Positions 8,117 through 17,009 of a stretch of DNA of 64,000 bases are shown in pieces. Origin of the DNA: Parabacteroides chinchillae (GTDB taxonomy: Bacteria > Bacteroidota > Bacteroidia > Bacteroidales > Tannerellaceae); assembly GCF_900108035.1 (NCBI RefSeq), contig NZ_FNVS01000016.1, positions 32,704 to 96,703 of the forward strand, given 5' to 3'. Below the pieces are notes generated by a model. It searched no databases and was not told the DNA's origin. It saw only the letters and a list, made by a program, of their open reading frames with translations. The position numbers were made by a program, and so were the translations under genes. Position 1 is the stretch's first letter; every line of letters starts with the position of its first letter.

Positions 8117-9334
8117 ATGAAAGAATTTATTATCTCAGAAGCACAGACAGAGAAAGCCGTGCTAGTCGGGTTGGTTACTCCCGATCAAAACGAACAAAAA
8201 GTAAAAGAGTATCTGGACGAACTGGAGTTTCTTGCAGATACGGCCGGTGCCGAAACCGTCAAAAAGTTCTGGCAAAAACTGGATTATCCTAATCCGGTAA
8301 CTTTTGTCGGCACAGGTAAACTACAAGAGATAAAAGAATATGTTGTCGAAAATGAAATAGGACTGGTTGTTTTTGATGATGAGCTTTCATCCAAGCAGCT
8401 TCGTAATATAGAGAAAGAGCTACAGGTAAAAATATTAGACCGCACAAACCTGATTCTCGATATTTTTGCCCGGCGGGCACAAACCGCCCACGCAAAGACG
8501 CAAGTAGAGCTGGCTCAATATAAATATATGTTACCCCGTTTAACCCGTTTGTGGACTCACCTTGAACGGCAGCGTGGCGGCGTAGGCATGCGTGGTCCGG
8601 GTGAAACACAGTTGGAAACGGACAAACGTATTATCCTGGATAAAATATCCAAACTGAAAAACGATCTGGTTGACATAGACAAACAAAAAAGTGTTCAAAG
8701 AAAGAACCGCGGAAAAATGGTTCGCGTAGCTTTGGTCGGTTATACCAATGTTGGCAAATCAACCTTAATGAACCTGTTAAGCAAGAGCGAAGTTTTTGCA
8801 GAAAACAAACTGTTTGCAACTCTCGACACGACCGTCCGCAAAGTGATAATCGAAAACCTTCCATTCCTGTTATCCGATACGGTTGGTTTTATCCGTAAGC
8901 TGCCGACAGAATTAGTGGAGTCTTTCAAATCGACCTTAGACGAAGTACGCGAAGCCGATTTGCTGGTACATGTTGTTGATATTTCGCATCCTACATTTGA
9001 AGAGCAAATTGAAGTGGTTAATAAAACCCTGGCAGAAATAGATAAAACCGAAAAGCCCATGATTATGGTCTTTAACAAAGTAGACGCATTCACTTTTGTG
9101 CCGAAAGACGAAGACGATCTGACTCCCCGTACACGCGAAAACATTGATCTTGATGAACTGAAACGCACCTGGATGAACAAATTACAGGATAACTGCATCT
9201 TCATTTCAGCAAAAGAACGCACAAATATAGATGCACTCAAAAGCATGTTGTACGAACGGGTAAAGCAAATTCACATAACCCGCTTCCCTTATAACGATTT
9301 TCTTTTCCAACAATACGATGAAGAGGAAATATAA
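8117..9334 (+). CDS. hflX: Ribosome-associated GTPase HflX
   Basis: HflX is a GTPase that binds the 50S subunit and splits or rescues stalled ribosomes, especially under stress. The 405-residue protein has the N-terminal HflX domain (VGTGKLQEI, DDELSSKQLRNIE) with the family signature RGGVGMRGPGETQLETDKR near residue 155. The G domain shows GYTNVGKST (P-loop), DTVGFIRKLP (G3) and NKVDAF (G4). Length and order are standard. ATG 8117 is favoured because the protein begins at once with the conserved KEFIISEA segment. Its stop abuts, without any gap, the stop of the convergent xerD gene. Confidence 0.95.
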   Translation: MKEFIISEAQTEKAVLVGLVTPDQNEQKVKEYLDELEFLADTAGAETVKKFWQKLDYPNPVTFVGTGKLQEIKEYVVENEIGLVVFDDELSSKQLRNIEKELQVKILDRTNLILDIFARRAQTAHAKTQVELAQYKYMLPRLTRLWTHLERQRGGVGMRGPGETQLETDKRIILDKISKLKNDLVDIDKQKSVQRKNRGKMVRVALVGYTNVGKSTLMNLLSKSEVFAENKLFATLDTTVRKVIIENLPFLLSDTVGFIRKLPTELVESFKSTLDEVREADLLVHVVDISHPTFEEQIEVVNKTLAEIDKTEKPMIMVFNKVDAFTFVPKDEDDLTPRTRENIDLDELKRTWMNKLQDNCIFISAKERTNIDALKSMLYERVKQIHITRFPYNDFLFQQYDEEEI

Positions 9335-10264
9335 CTATTCCCTATGCTTACTGCGGGGATGATGTTCCAGAATTTCTTTGCGCAGAAATTCACGGTCTAT
9401 GTGTGTATAAATTTCAGTGGTAGTAATTTTCTCGTGCCCCAGCATCTCCTGGATGGCACGGAGATTTGCACCCCCTTCCAACAAATGAGTGGCAAAAGAA
9501 TGACGGAATGTATGCGGACTTACATTTTTCTGCACACCGGCCATTTCCGTTTGTTGCTTAATTACGTGAAAGACCATAATACGCGACAGGGCCGTTCCCC
9601 GGCGGCTAAGGAATAAAATATCTTCAAATCCTTTTTTCACGGCAACACGATTCCGGTCATATAAATAATTCTTTATCTCTTTAATAGCCGTATCGGAAAT
9701 CGGAACCAAACGTTGCTTGCTTCCTTTTCCCTCCACTTTGATAAAGCCTTCGTCAAAATAAACATCAGAATAACGCAATGAAGTAAGTTCGGACACACGC
9801 AACCCGCAGCTATATAACACTTCCAACATGGCACGATTACGCTGACCTTCAGGCGATGACAGGTCTATTGTATCTAAAATATTATTTATCTCATTTACAG
9901 TCAGCACTTCAGGAAGCTTCAAACCAATCTTCGGGGATTCTAACAATTCCGTAGGGTCGGTTGTTATATAATCGTCCAGCAATAGAAAACGATAAAAGGA
10001 TTTGATGCCGGAAATAATGCGGGCCTGAGAACGGGGATGAATACCTATATCACGCAATTGTGCAACAAACTGTTGTAAATCTTCATAAGTAATCTCCTTT
10101 ATTCCCAATCCCTCACTCCCTGCAAAACAGATCAGTTTGTCCAGATCCGTCAGATAGGCATCCACCGAATTGGCAGACAAGGATTTTTCGAGACGGAGAT
10201 AGATTTGATATTTATTAATTATTTCCTTTTGTTGTTGCGACTGTTGCATTGTTAAGTGTGCCAT
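9335..10264 (-). CDS. xerD: Tyrosine recombinase XerD (chromosome dimer resolution)
   Basis: XerC/D-family recombinases act at dif during replication termination to resolve chromosome dimers. The protein has an N-terminal SAM-like core-binding domain (KYQIYLRLEKSLS...) and a catalytic domain. Catalytic residues are visible: Arg in SCGLRVSELTSL, HTFRHSFATHLLEGGAN, GHEKITTTEIYTH with Tyr near residue 286, and the C-terminal HPRSKHRE tail. The frame opens at a GTG at 10288, but ATG 10264 (MAHLT) is preferred, and MQQS at 10249 is also possible. It is convergent with hflX with no spacer, and divergent from aroQ. Confidence 0.93.
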   Translation of the reverse strand: MAHLTMQQSQQQKEIINKYQIYLRLEKSLSANSVDAYLTDLDKLICFAGSEGLGIKEITYEDLQQFVAQLRDIGIHPRSQARIISGIKSFYRFLLLDDYITTDPTELLESPKIGLKLPEVLTVNEINNILDTIDLSSPEGQRNRAMLEVLYSCGLRVSELTSLRYSDVYFDEGFIKVEGKGSKQRLVPISDTAIKEIKNYLYDRNRVAVKKGFEDILFLSRRGTALSRIMVFHVIKQQTEMAGVQKNVSPHTFRHSFATHLLEGGANLRAIQEMLGHEKITTTEIYTHIDREFLRKEILEHHPRSKHRE

Positions 10265-10288
10265 TATGTATGTGTCAAATAAAATCAC

Positions 10289-10296
10289 TACCTTTG
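10289..10296 (+). promoter_or_regulatory. Candidate -7 box (TACCTTTG) for aroQ
   Basis: TACCTTTG matches TAnnTTTG on the + strand, 53 bases before the aroQ ATG. The -33 element is not obvious. Confidence 0.45.
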
Positions 10297-10325
10297 CCGG
10301 ATATTTTCAACCCGGAAGGGTAATG

Positions 10326-10333
10326 CAAAGGTA
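10326..10333 (-). promoter_or_regulatory. Candidate -7 box (TACCTTTG) for xerD
   Basis: CAAAGGTA reads TACCTTTG on the minus strand, the same octamer as the aroQ box but facing the other way, about 60 bases before the xerD ATG. The two divergent transcripts would overlap by a few tens of bases. Confidence 0.45.
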
Positions 10334-10349
10334 ATAAACTTACAACAAA

Positions 10350-10766
10350 ATGAAGAAGATTCAAATCATCAACGGCCCGAATCTGAACCTGCTGGGCAAA
10401 CGCGAGCCTACAGTATACGGAAACACTTCATTTGAAGGATATCTGAGCGAATTGCGTAACAAATATCCTCAATGTGAAATTGCTTATTTCCAAAGCAATA
10501 TAGAAGGTGAGATGATTGATAAAATTCATGAAGTAGGTTTCGATTACGATGGTATCATCATGAACGCCGGAGCGTACACACATACGTCCATAGCTTTACA
10601 TGATGCAATAAAGGCGGTAACAACACCTGTCGTTGAAGTACATATTTCGAATGTACATGCCCGGGAATCTTTTCGCCACGTTTCTATGATTTCTGCCGCC
10701 TGCAAAGGGGTTATCCTCGGGTTCGGCCTGGATTCATACCGGTTGGCACTTGAATCTTTTCTATAA
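10350..10766 (+). CDS. aroQ: Type II 3-dehydroquinate dehydratase
   Basis: AroQ converts 3-dehydroquinate to 3-dehydroshikimate, the third step of the shikimate pathway, as a cytosolic dodecamer. The 138-residue protein shows the family start NGPNLNLLGKREPTVYG, containing the catalytic Tyr near residue 23 and the Arg on the mobile loop. It also has NAGAYTHTSIALHDA and the catalytic His in VEVHISNVHARE. Start and length are standard. It is divergent from xerD and is followed by a 124-base spacer containing a palindromic repeat array before pyk. Confidence 0.97.
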   Translation: MKKIQIINGPNLNLLGKREPTVYGNTSFEGYLSELRNKYPQCEIAYFQSNIEGEMIDKIHEVGFDYDGIIMNAGAYTHTSIALHDAIKAVTTPVVEVHISNVHARESFRHVSMISAACKGVILGFGLDSYRLALESFL

Positions 10767-10782
10767 AGAAAACACCTCCATG

Positions 10783-10836
10783 CGGAAGAAATTCCAATTT
10801 CTCTCGAAAGAAAATCCGATTTCTTCCGAAAGAAAC
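10783..10836. repeat. Short palindrome array, 3 units at 22-bp spacing (CGRAAGAAA core)
   Basis: Units start at 10783, 10805 and 10827, exactly 22 bases apart, each beginning CGRAAGAAA. The first two continue to a matching ATTTCT half that makes each unit a small palindrome, and 10783-10792 pairs perfectly with 10819-10828. A run of six T follows at about 10838, so the array could also terminate aroQ transcription. It is the same architecture as the arrays near 5933 and 33721, with a different core. Confidence 0.7.
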
Positions 10837-10890
10837 ATTTTTTAGAATAAGTATAAAAGATAAATAATAAGGTTATAATATAAAAGGTAT

Positions 10891-12348
10891 ATGTTAAAGC
10901 ATACGAAGATTGTTGCTACTATTTCTGACCAACGCTGTGATGTTGATTTTATCGACTCACTATACAAGGCAGGTATGAATGTTGTGCGCCTTAATACGGC
11001 ACACATGATGGAAGAAGGCTTAAGCCGCGTTGTTACTAACACACGTACAGTATCCGACCGCATAGGCATACTGATGGACACAAAAGGCCCCGAAGTTCGT
11101 ACCACTGTGGCAGTAAATAAAGAACCAATTTCATTTAAAACGGGAGAACACGTTAAAGTTGCAGGCGATCCGGACAAGGAAACTTCGCATGAGTGCATTT
11201 ATGTATCTTATAAGAATTTCGCATCAGACTTAACTATTGGCAGCGATGTGTTGATAGATGATGGAGACCTGGAACTAAAAGTTATTGAAAAACATCCCGA
11301 CTATCTGCTTTGCGAAGTAGGAAACGATGCAACACTGGGTAACCGCAAAAGTGTAAATGTACCGGGTGTCCGTATCAACCTTCCGTCTTTAACAGAAAAA
11401 GACCGTAAAAACATCCTTTGGGCTATTAACAACGAACTGGACTTTATTGCCCACTCCTTTGTACGCAACAAACAGGATGTATTAGATATACAACGCATAC
11501 TGGACGAATATAACAGCCCGATCAAAATCATCGCAAAAATTGAAAACCAGGAAGGAGTTGACAATATAGATGAGATTCTGGAAGTGGCATACGGCGTAAT
11601 GATTGCCCGCGGAGACCTGGGTATCGAGGTACCCGCCGAAAAAATACCGGGTATCCAGCGCACACTTATCCGTAAATGTGTAGAGGTAAAAAAACCGGTT
11701 ATTGTAGCTACACAGATGCTTCATTCCATGATAAACAATCCTCGCCCAACCCGTGCGGAGGTAACAGATATTGCCAATGCAATTTATTATCGTACAGATG
11801 CGTTAATGCTAAGTGGCGAAACTGCATACGGCAAATATCCCTTAGAGGCCGTACAAACAATGACGAAGGTTGCCCGTGAAGCAGAGAAAACGAAGTTGGC
11901 AGCTAACGATATTCGTGTACCTATCGAAGGAAATGACCTGGATGTTACCTCATATCTGGCAAAACAAGCCGTAAAATCATCTTCCAAACTACATGTAAAA
12001 GCAATTATTACAGATAGCTATACAGGGCGTACAGCACGGTTTCTGGCAGCATTCCGCGGTACATCTACTGTGTTTTCGATCTGTTACAATGCACGTGTGA
12101 TGCGTATGCTGGCTTTATCTTATGGTGTTTGGGCAGTATATCAACCTTGGAACGATAGTCGCCGGGGCTATTTCTACGATGCTTTGAACCAGTTAATAAA
12201 GAGCGGACGTATCACCAATAACGATATGGTTGCTTATTTAAGCGGAAGCTTCGGAGAAGGAGGAGGAACAACTTTCCTCGAAATCAATAATGTAGGTAAA
12301 GTATTAGAAGCAGGAGACAATTATCAACTGCCTACTTTTAAAGAATAA
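10891..12348 (+). CDS. pyk: Pyruvate kinase
   Basis: Pyruvate kinase makes ATP and pyruvate from phosphoenolpyruvate and ADP, the last step of glycolysis. The 485-residue length is normal. Visible motifs are the early KIVATISD strand, MDTKGPEVRT, the catalytic stretch IKIIAKIENQEGVDNID with its essential Lys, VMIARGDLGIEVP, and the Mg-binding signature MLSGETAYGKYPLEAV. The C-terminal third is the regulatory domain. It is the first gene of a tight + strand run with an O-methyltransferase (0-base gap), rbfA and a LolE-like permease. Confidence 0.97.
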   Translation: MLKHTKIVATISDQRCDVDFIDSLYKAGMNVVRLNTAHMMEEGLSRVVTNTRTVSDRIGILMDTKGPEVRTTVAVNKEPISFKTGEHVKVAGDPDKETSHECIYVSYKNFASDLTIGSDVLIDDGDLELKVIEKHPDYLLCEVGNDATLGNRKSVNVPGVRINLPSLTEKDRKNILWAINNELDFIAHSFVRNKQDVLDIQRILDEYNSPIKIIAKIENQEGVDNIDEILEVAYGVMIARGDLGIEVPAEKIPGIQRTLIRKCVEVKKPVIVATQMLHSMINNPRPTRAEVTDIANAIYYRTDALMLSGETAYGKYPLEAVQTMTKVAREAEKTKLAANDIRVPIEGNDLDVTSYLAKQAVKSSSKLHVKAIITDSYTGRTARFLAAFRGTSTVFSICYNARVMRMLALSYGVWAVYQPWNDSRRGYFYDALNQLIKSGRITNNDMVAYLSGSFGEGGGTTFLEINNVGKVLEAGDNYQLPTFKE

Positions 12349-12984
12349 TTGAATAACGTGACAATAGACGAGTACATACTAACTCACATCGATGAAGAAG
12401 GAGCTTTGCTTTCTACCCTGAACAGGGACGCAAATGTGAATCTTCTTCGTCCGCGAATGTTATCAGGACATCTGCAGGGCAGAATACTGAAAATGTTTTG
12501 CCGTATACTACGTCCTCGCAGGGTGCTAGAGATCGGTACTTACACAGGGTATGCCACTCTTTGCATGGCAGAAGGTATGGAAGAGGATTCATTGATCCAT
12601 ACATTGGAAATCAATGATGAAATGGAAGATTTCATTCAGAAATACCTATCTGTTTCGCCACATAAAGACAAAGTCCGTCTACACATCGGCGACGCCATGG
12701 AAATTATTCCTCAACTGGATGAAACATTCGACCTGGTATTCATTGATGCAGACAAACGCTTGTACTCGGAGTATTACGACATGATATTCCCAAAAGTCCG
12801 CCCCGGAGGTCTGATTTTGGCAGACAACACATTATGGGACGGCAAAGTACTGGAAAAGCCACATACGTCGGACAAACAAACCATCGGTATTCTGGCTTTT
12901 AATGAAAAGATCAAGAAAGATGAAAGGATAGAAAAAGTAATTCTACCCTTACGTGACGGCCTTACAATGATTTGGAAAAAATAA
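12349..12984 (+). CDS. SAM-dependent O-methyltransferase (class I, CCoAMT-like)
   Basis: This 211-residue enzyme belongs to the O-methyltransferase family 3 group (caffeoyl-CoA/catechol OMT-like, TrmR/YrrM-like in bacteria). Motif I is VLEIGTYTGYATL, the acidic post-I site is HTLEINDEM, and the metal-binding DAD is in VFIDADKRLY, followed by GGLILADNTLW. The frame opens at TTG 12349 directly after the pyk stop. GTG 12358 is an alternative start and no ATG is available nearby. Some relatives methylate a tRNA uridine-derived nucleoside. Substrate assignment here is open. Translation is probably coupled to pyk. Confidence 0.88.
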   Translation: MNNVTIDEYILTHIDEEGALLSTLNRDANVNLLRPRMLSGHLQGRILKMFCRILRPRRVLEIGTYTGYATLCMAEGMEEDSLIHTLEINDEMEDFIQKYLSVSPHKDKVRLHIGDAMEIIPQLDETFDLVFIDADKRLYSEYYDMIFPKVRPGGLILADNTLWDGKVLEKPHTSDKQTIGILAFNEKIKKDERIEKVILPLRDGLTMIWKK

Positions 12985-12996
12985 AATATAGAGATT

Positions 12997-13332
12997 ATGG
13001 AAAGTACTAGATTAAACAAAATAGAGCGTCTTATCCAAAAAGAGTTAAGCGACATATTTCAGAAGCAAACACAAGGTATGCATGGTGTTTTGATATCAGT
13101 TAGTCGTGTACGCGTAAGTGCAGACCTGGGCGTAGCGCGTGCTTACCTGAGCATCTTTCCTTCGGAAAAGTCAAAGGAATTGTTGGAAGCCATTCAGACA
13201 AACACAAAAGCGATTCGCTTTGATTTGGGACAACGCACAGGAAAACAGTTACGCAAAATTCCGGAACTAAGTTTTTACATTGACGATTCTCTGGACTATA
13301 TCGACAATATTGACAAACTCCTGAAACAGTAG
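12997..13332 (+). CDS. rbfA: Ribosome-binding factor A
   Basis: RbfA is a small KH-like protein that binds the 30S subunit and supports 16S rRNA 5'-end maturation and cold adaptation. The 111-residue protein has the family start RLNKIERLIQKELSDIFQ, the central ISVSRVRVSADLGVARAYLS strand pair, and the C-terminal IPELSFYIDDSLDYIDNID helix with the ...KIPEL.F..D.S.. pattern. It lies 12 bases after the O-methyltransferase and 8 bases before the permease gene. This is a common arrangement in Bacteroidales. Confidence 0.95.
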   Translation: MESTRLNKIERLIQKELSDIFQKQTQGMHGVLISVSRVRVSADLGVARAYLSIFPSEKSKELLEAIQTNTKAIRFDLGQRTGKQLRKIPELSFYIDDSLDYIDNIDKLLKQ

Positions 13333-13340
13333 CTTTCACC

Positions 13341-14570
13341 TTGAACTTCCCGTTTTATATAGCCCGGAGATACTTGTTCTCGAAGAAATCGCACAATGCC
13401 ATCAATATCATTTCGATGGTATCGGTTTGTGGTGTGGTAGTAGCTACTATAGCTCTTGTTTGTGCTCTTTCTGTATATAACGGGTTCAACGACCTTGTCT
13501 CTGCATTATTTAGCAGTTTTGATCCGGAATTAAAAATTACTCCCAATACAGGAAAAGTTTTTGATCCCACAACGAAAGAGATACAAAAGGTAAAATCACT
13601 TCCTGAAATTGCGATTTTCAGCGAAGTATTACAAGACAATGCCTTGGTTCGTTATCGTGACCGGCAGAATGTAGCCGTGATTAAAGGAGTAGATAATAAG
13701 TTTGAAAATCTGGCTCGAATAGACAGTGTTTTGGTAGACGGAAGATTTGCACTCAGAGAAGATGTCGTAGACTATGCTACATTAGGTATAGGACTAGCCT
13801 CTGCACTGGGAATTAATGCAGGTTTTGTATCTCCAATGGAAATTTATGCACCCAAACGGGACGAGAAAGTAAACATGGCTAATCCGGCCGCTTCTTTTAA
13901 TGTAGAGTATGCTTATATTGGCGGCGTATTCTGCATTAACCAACAAATCTATGATGAAGGGCTTATGATTGTTTCGCTGGATCTGGCACGCAATTTATTT
14001 CATTACGACAAAGAGGTTACAGCCATAGAACTAAAGCTGATTGATGGTGCAAGTCTTTCGTCCGTAAAAAAACAGATAAAAGAGATATTAGGGGACAAGT
14101 TCAAAGTTCAAGACCGTTTTGAACAACAGGATGCGTCTTTCAAGATGATGCAGGTAGAAAAATGGATGACATTTCTGATATTGAGTTTTATCCTGGCCAT
14201 AGCTTTGTTTAACGTTGTTGGCTCGCTCTCTATGTTAATGATCGAGAAGAAAGAAGACGTACGTACGCTACGCAACATGGGAGCAGACGATAAGTTGATC
14301 CGCTGCATATTTCTGTTTGAAGGTTGGATGATTTCAGGATTCGGTGCTTTGATAGGCATAACAATAGGTATAATTTTATGCCTGTTGCAACAAGAGTTAG
14401 GTTTAATAAAACTGGGGCAGACTGCCGGAGCTTTTATTATCGACGCTTATCCTGTTCGTTTGGAAATGACGGATATTATTACCGTATTTATTACGGTATT
14501 AACTATCGGACTCCTGGCAGCCTGGTATCCTGTTCGTTATTTGGGCAAAAAGTGGTTACAGGCCCGTTAA
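13341..14570 (+). CDS. LolC/LolE-like ABC transporter permease (FtsX family)
   Basis: This 409-residue inner-membrane protein has one N-terminal transmembrane helix (residues about 20-44), a large periplasmic MacB-like core domain and three C-terminal helices, the LolCE/MacB topology. The N-terminal ISMVSVCGVVVATIALVCAL stretch and the cytoplasmic motif EKKEDVRTLRNMGADDKLI (coupling helix) support the family. In E. coli LolCDE releases outer-membrane lipoproteins. The ATPase is not encoded here. The start is TTG 13341, since no ATG lies near the conserved FPFYIARRYLFSKK start. The stop abuts the convergent msrAB stop with no spacer. Confidence 0.9.
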   Translation: MNFPFYIARRYLFSKKSHNAINIISMVSVCGVVVATIALVCALSVYNGFNDLVSALFSSFDPELKITPNTGKVFDPTTKEIQKVKSLPEIAIFSEVLQDNALVRYRDRQNVAVIKGVDNKFENLARIDSVLVDGRFALREDVVDYATLGIGLASALGINAGFVSPMEIYAPKRDEKVNMANPAASFNVEYAYIGGVFCINQQIYDEGLMIVSLDLARNLFHYDKEVTAIELKLIDGASLSSVKKQIKEILGDKFKVQDRFEQQDASFKMMQVEKWMTFLILSFILAIALFNVVGSLSMLMIEKKEDVRTLRNMGADDKLIRCIFLFEGWMISGFGALIGITIGIILCLLQQELGLIKLGQTAGAFIIDAYPVRLEMTDIITVFITVLTIGLLAAWYPVRYLGKKWLQAR

Positions 14571-15635
14571 TTATTTTCCCAACAAATATAAGTAACCGGC
14601 ATAACCTTCTTCTTTCATCTTCTCCTTCGGAATAAAACGCAGCGAAGCGCTATTTATGCAGTAACGCATTCCTCCTAATTCGGCAGGTCCGTCATTAAAC
14701 AAATGCCCCAGATGAGCATCACCCGTTTTACTCCTTACTTCCGTACGCACCATACCGTGCGAAGTATCCACATTTTCTTTTATAATATCTTTCTTTATAG
14801 GTTTGGAGAAGCTAGGCCATCCGCAACCCGAATCAAACTTATCTGTTGAGACAAACAAAGGTTCGCCAGTTGTGATATCTACATAAATGCCGTCCCTGTG
14901 TTCATTCCAATATTCATTATGGAAAGCCGGTTCGGTTGCATTTTTCTGCGTAACAGCATATTGTTCAGTTGTCAGTTTCTTACGGAGTGTTGCATCATCC
15001 GGCTTTGTATAAGAGATAGGAGCATTCGCTTTCCTGGCAAAATCAAACAGATCAGGACTAATATGGCAATAACCGTCCGGATGTTTATCCAGATAATCCT
15101 GATGGTAATTTTCTGCCGGATAAAAGTTCTTCAACGGCTTTACTTCAACAAGTACAGGTTTTGAATACTTCTTGGATAACTCTTTAATAGCAGATTGGAT
15201 AATTGGCGAATCAGCTTCATCCGTATAATAAATACCGGTCCTATATTGTGACCCTCGATCGCCTCCCTGACGATTCAAGCTGGTTGGATCAATTGTCTTA
15301 AAATAAAGATCGATCAACAGACTCAAATTCACTTCTTGCGGATCATACTTCACCTTCACTGTCTCTGCAAAGCCCGTTTTATCCGTACAGACCTGTTCAT
15401 AAGTAGGATTATCAATATTCCCGTTTGCATACCCTACTTGCGTAGCCGTTACGCCATCTATTTGTTTCATAAAATGCTCTGTTCCCCAGAAACAACCTCC
15501 GGCAAAATATATTTCACTCTGATTCTTCATTACATTTTTCTCCTGTATATTTAAATTGTTAACCACTTCGCCCTGTACATTTACAGCAGCAATACTACCT
15601 ATCAGCAATATTGCAATAATAAACATATTTCTCAT
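14571..15635 (-). CDS. msrAB: Exported bifunctional methionine sulfoxide reductase MsrA/MsrB
   Basis: The fused enzyme repairs both S- and R-methionine sulfoxide. The 354-residue protein has an N-terminal hydrophobic signal (residues 4-20, ending NVQG). The MsrA domain comes first, with catalytic GGCFWG near residue 51, then the MsrB domain ([24 protein letters not shown], catalytic Cys in [12 protein letters not shown]). The zinc-binding CxxC pairs of many MsrB proteins are not seen. The signal peptide indicates a periplasmic or secreted role, repairing envelope proteins after oxidative damage. It is monocistronic on the minus strand, with the manC terminator upstream of it. Confidence 0.95.
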   Translation of the reverse strand: MRNMFIIAILLIGSIAAVNVQGEVVNNLNIQEKNVMKNQSEIYFAGGCFWGTEHFMKQIDGVTATQVGYANGNIDNPTYEQVCTDKTGFAETVKVKYDPQEVNLSLLIDLYFKTIDPTSLNRQGGDRGSQYRTGIYYTDEADSPIIQSAIKELSKKYSKPVLVEVKPLKNFYPAENYHQDYLDKHPDGYCHISPDLFDFARKANAPISYTKPDDATLRKKLTTEQYAVTQKNATEPAFHNEYWNEHRDGIYVDITTGEPLFVSTDKFDSGCGWPSFSKPIKKDIIKENVDTSHGMVRTEVRSKTGDAHLGHLFNDGPAELGGMRYCINSASLRFIPKEKMKEEGYAGYLYLLGK

Positions 15636-15716
15636 GACTCTCCGTTTTTAATATAACAAGATTAAAGAAAAATATTTCGGATAAAACACAGATTTATTCG
15701 GACAAACCATAAAAGA

Positions 15717-15750
15717 AAAAAAGTGGCCTTTAGAATTAAAGACCACTTTT
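15717..15750 (-). terminator. Intrinsic terminator after manC
   Basis: The stem AAGTGGCCTTTA / TAAAGACCACTT has one mismatch and a four-base loop. Read leftward it is followed by a T-rich run. It closes the minus-strand guanylyltransferase gene and separates it from msrAB. Confidence 0.8.
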
Positions 15751-15774
15751 CACCCGCAATTTTTATACTTATGT

Positions 15775-16857
15775 TTAATTAAACTCTTTTCCGTACTTAA
15801 TCTGTGCATCTGCAACATATTGCTTGATTCGCTGCTCATCTTCTTTCTTGCAGATAAGCAATACATTTCCCGATTCGGCAATTATACAGTCATTAATACC
15901 TTGCACTACAGCCAAACGGTTCGGATTTTCAAAAGCCACGACATTATTCGAACTTTCATACATCAGGGCCTTATTATTCTTAAGAACAGCATTATTATTC
16001 TCATCTTTATGTGCTATATCAAATAAAGATCCCCAGGTTCCTAAGTCCGCCCAACCAAAATCCACACAAAGCATATATACGTTATCAGCTTTTTCCATCA
16101 CACCATAATCTATTGATATATTAGGGCAATAAGGAAAGTTTTCATGTATAAAATGACGTTCTTCCGGTGTGTTGAATTTCTCTTTTCCCAGATCAAAACG
16201 AGCGCTTATTTCAGGCAGGAACTTTTCGAACGCAGACAGCACCGTATTCACGTTCCACACGAACAGACCGGAGTTCCAGAAAAATTCTCCGCTTTCGTAA
16301 AACACTTTAGCCAACTCCAGATTCGGTTTCTCCGTAAAAGTCTTCACCTTCGTAAAATCGCCAAGCATCGTATCACTACTTTGGATATAGCCATATCCAG
16401 TCTCCGGACGGCTCGGTTTAATACCTAATGTCACCAGCGCTTCATTCTCTTTTACAAAATCCAGACTTTTCTGCACATCTCGCAAAAAAATATCTTCCTT
16501 CAATATAAGATGATCTGAAGGAGCAACCACTATGTTTGCATTCGGATTACATGCTTTTATATGATAAGTCGCATACGCAATACAAGGAGCCGTATTACGA
16601 CGAGTAGGTTCGAGTAAAATCTGATTGTCTTTTAATTCGGGTAATTGTTCCTTGATAAGTTTTGCGTACAGTTCATTTGTTACGATATAAATATTTTCAG
16701 TTGGAATAATTTTAGAAAAACGATCGAAAGTCATCTGTAATAACGACCGACCGGTACCAAAGAAGTCCAGAAACTGTTTCGGATAACTTTCTCTGCTAAA
16801 CGGCCAGAAACGACTACCGATTCCTCCTCCCATGATAACGCAGTAATTATCTTTCAT
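15775..16857 (-). CDS. manC: Mannose-1-phosphate guanylyltransferase
   Basis: The enzyme makes GDP-mannose from mannose 1-phosphate and GTP and supplies GDP-mannose/GDP-fucose for capsule, LPS and glycan synthesis. The 360-residue protein has the nucleotidyltransferase signature GGGIGSRFWPFSRESYPKQF at the N-terminus, then TNELYA, LLEPTRRNTAPCIAYA and FTEKPNLELA. It lacks the C-terminal phosphomannose-isomerase domain of bifunctional ManC proteins and matches the short, monofunctional form usual in Bacteroidales. It stands alone, with its own terminator at 15717-15750, directly before the tRNA-Leu gene on the other strand. Confidence 0.93.
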   Translation of the reverse strand: MKDNYCVIMGGGIGSRFWPFSRESYPKQFLDFFGTGRSLLQMTFDRFSKIIPTENIYIVTNELYAKLIKEQLPELKDNQILLEPTRRNTAPCIAYATYHIKACNPNANIVVAPSDHLILKEDIFLRDVQKSLDFVKENEALVTLGIKPSRPETGYGYIQSSDTMLGDFTKVKTFTEKPNLELAKVFYESGEFFWNSGLFVWNVNTVLSAFEKFLPEISARFDLGKEKFNTPEERHFIHENFPYCPNISIDYGVMEKADNVYMLCVDFGWADLGTWGSLFDIAHKDENNNAVLKNNKALMYESSNNVVAFENPNRLAVVQGINDCIIAESGNVLLICKKEDEQRIKQYVADAQIKYGKEFN

Positions 16858-16956
16858 GATATAGCTGTTTTAATTATACATCCACCACAAAGCTAACGAA
16901 ATAATCTGTTATTTATTCTTCCACCATATATTATTTGAAAAAAAACGACAAAACTC

Positions 16957-16986
16957 TTGCGAAGTTCAAAAATATGCCTACCTTTG
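16957..16986 (+). promoter_or_regulatory. Promoter of tRNA-Leu
   Basis: TTG (16957-16959) is followed after 19 bases by TACCTTTG (16979-16986), a good match to the Bacteroidales sigma-ABfr promoter. The tRNA starts 24 bases downstream. Confidence 0.8.
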
Positions 16987-17009
16987 CAACGCATTTCAAA
17001 ACAAGAGAT

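Noticed and set aside
8740..9246. Minus-strand frame of 168 codons inside hflX
   Set aside because: It is an antisense shadow of the conserved GTPase domain with no start context or family signature.
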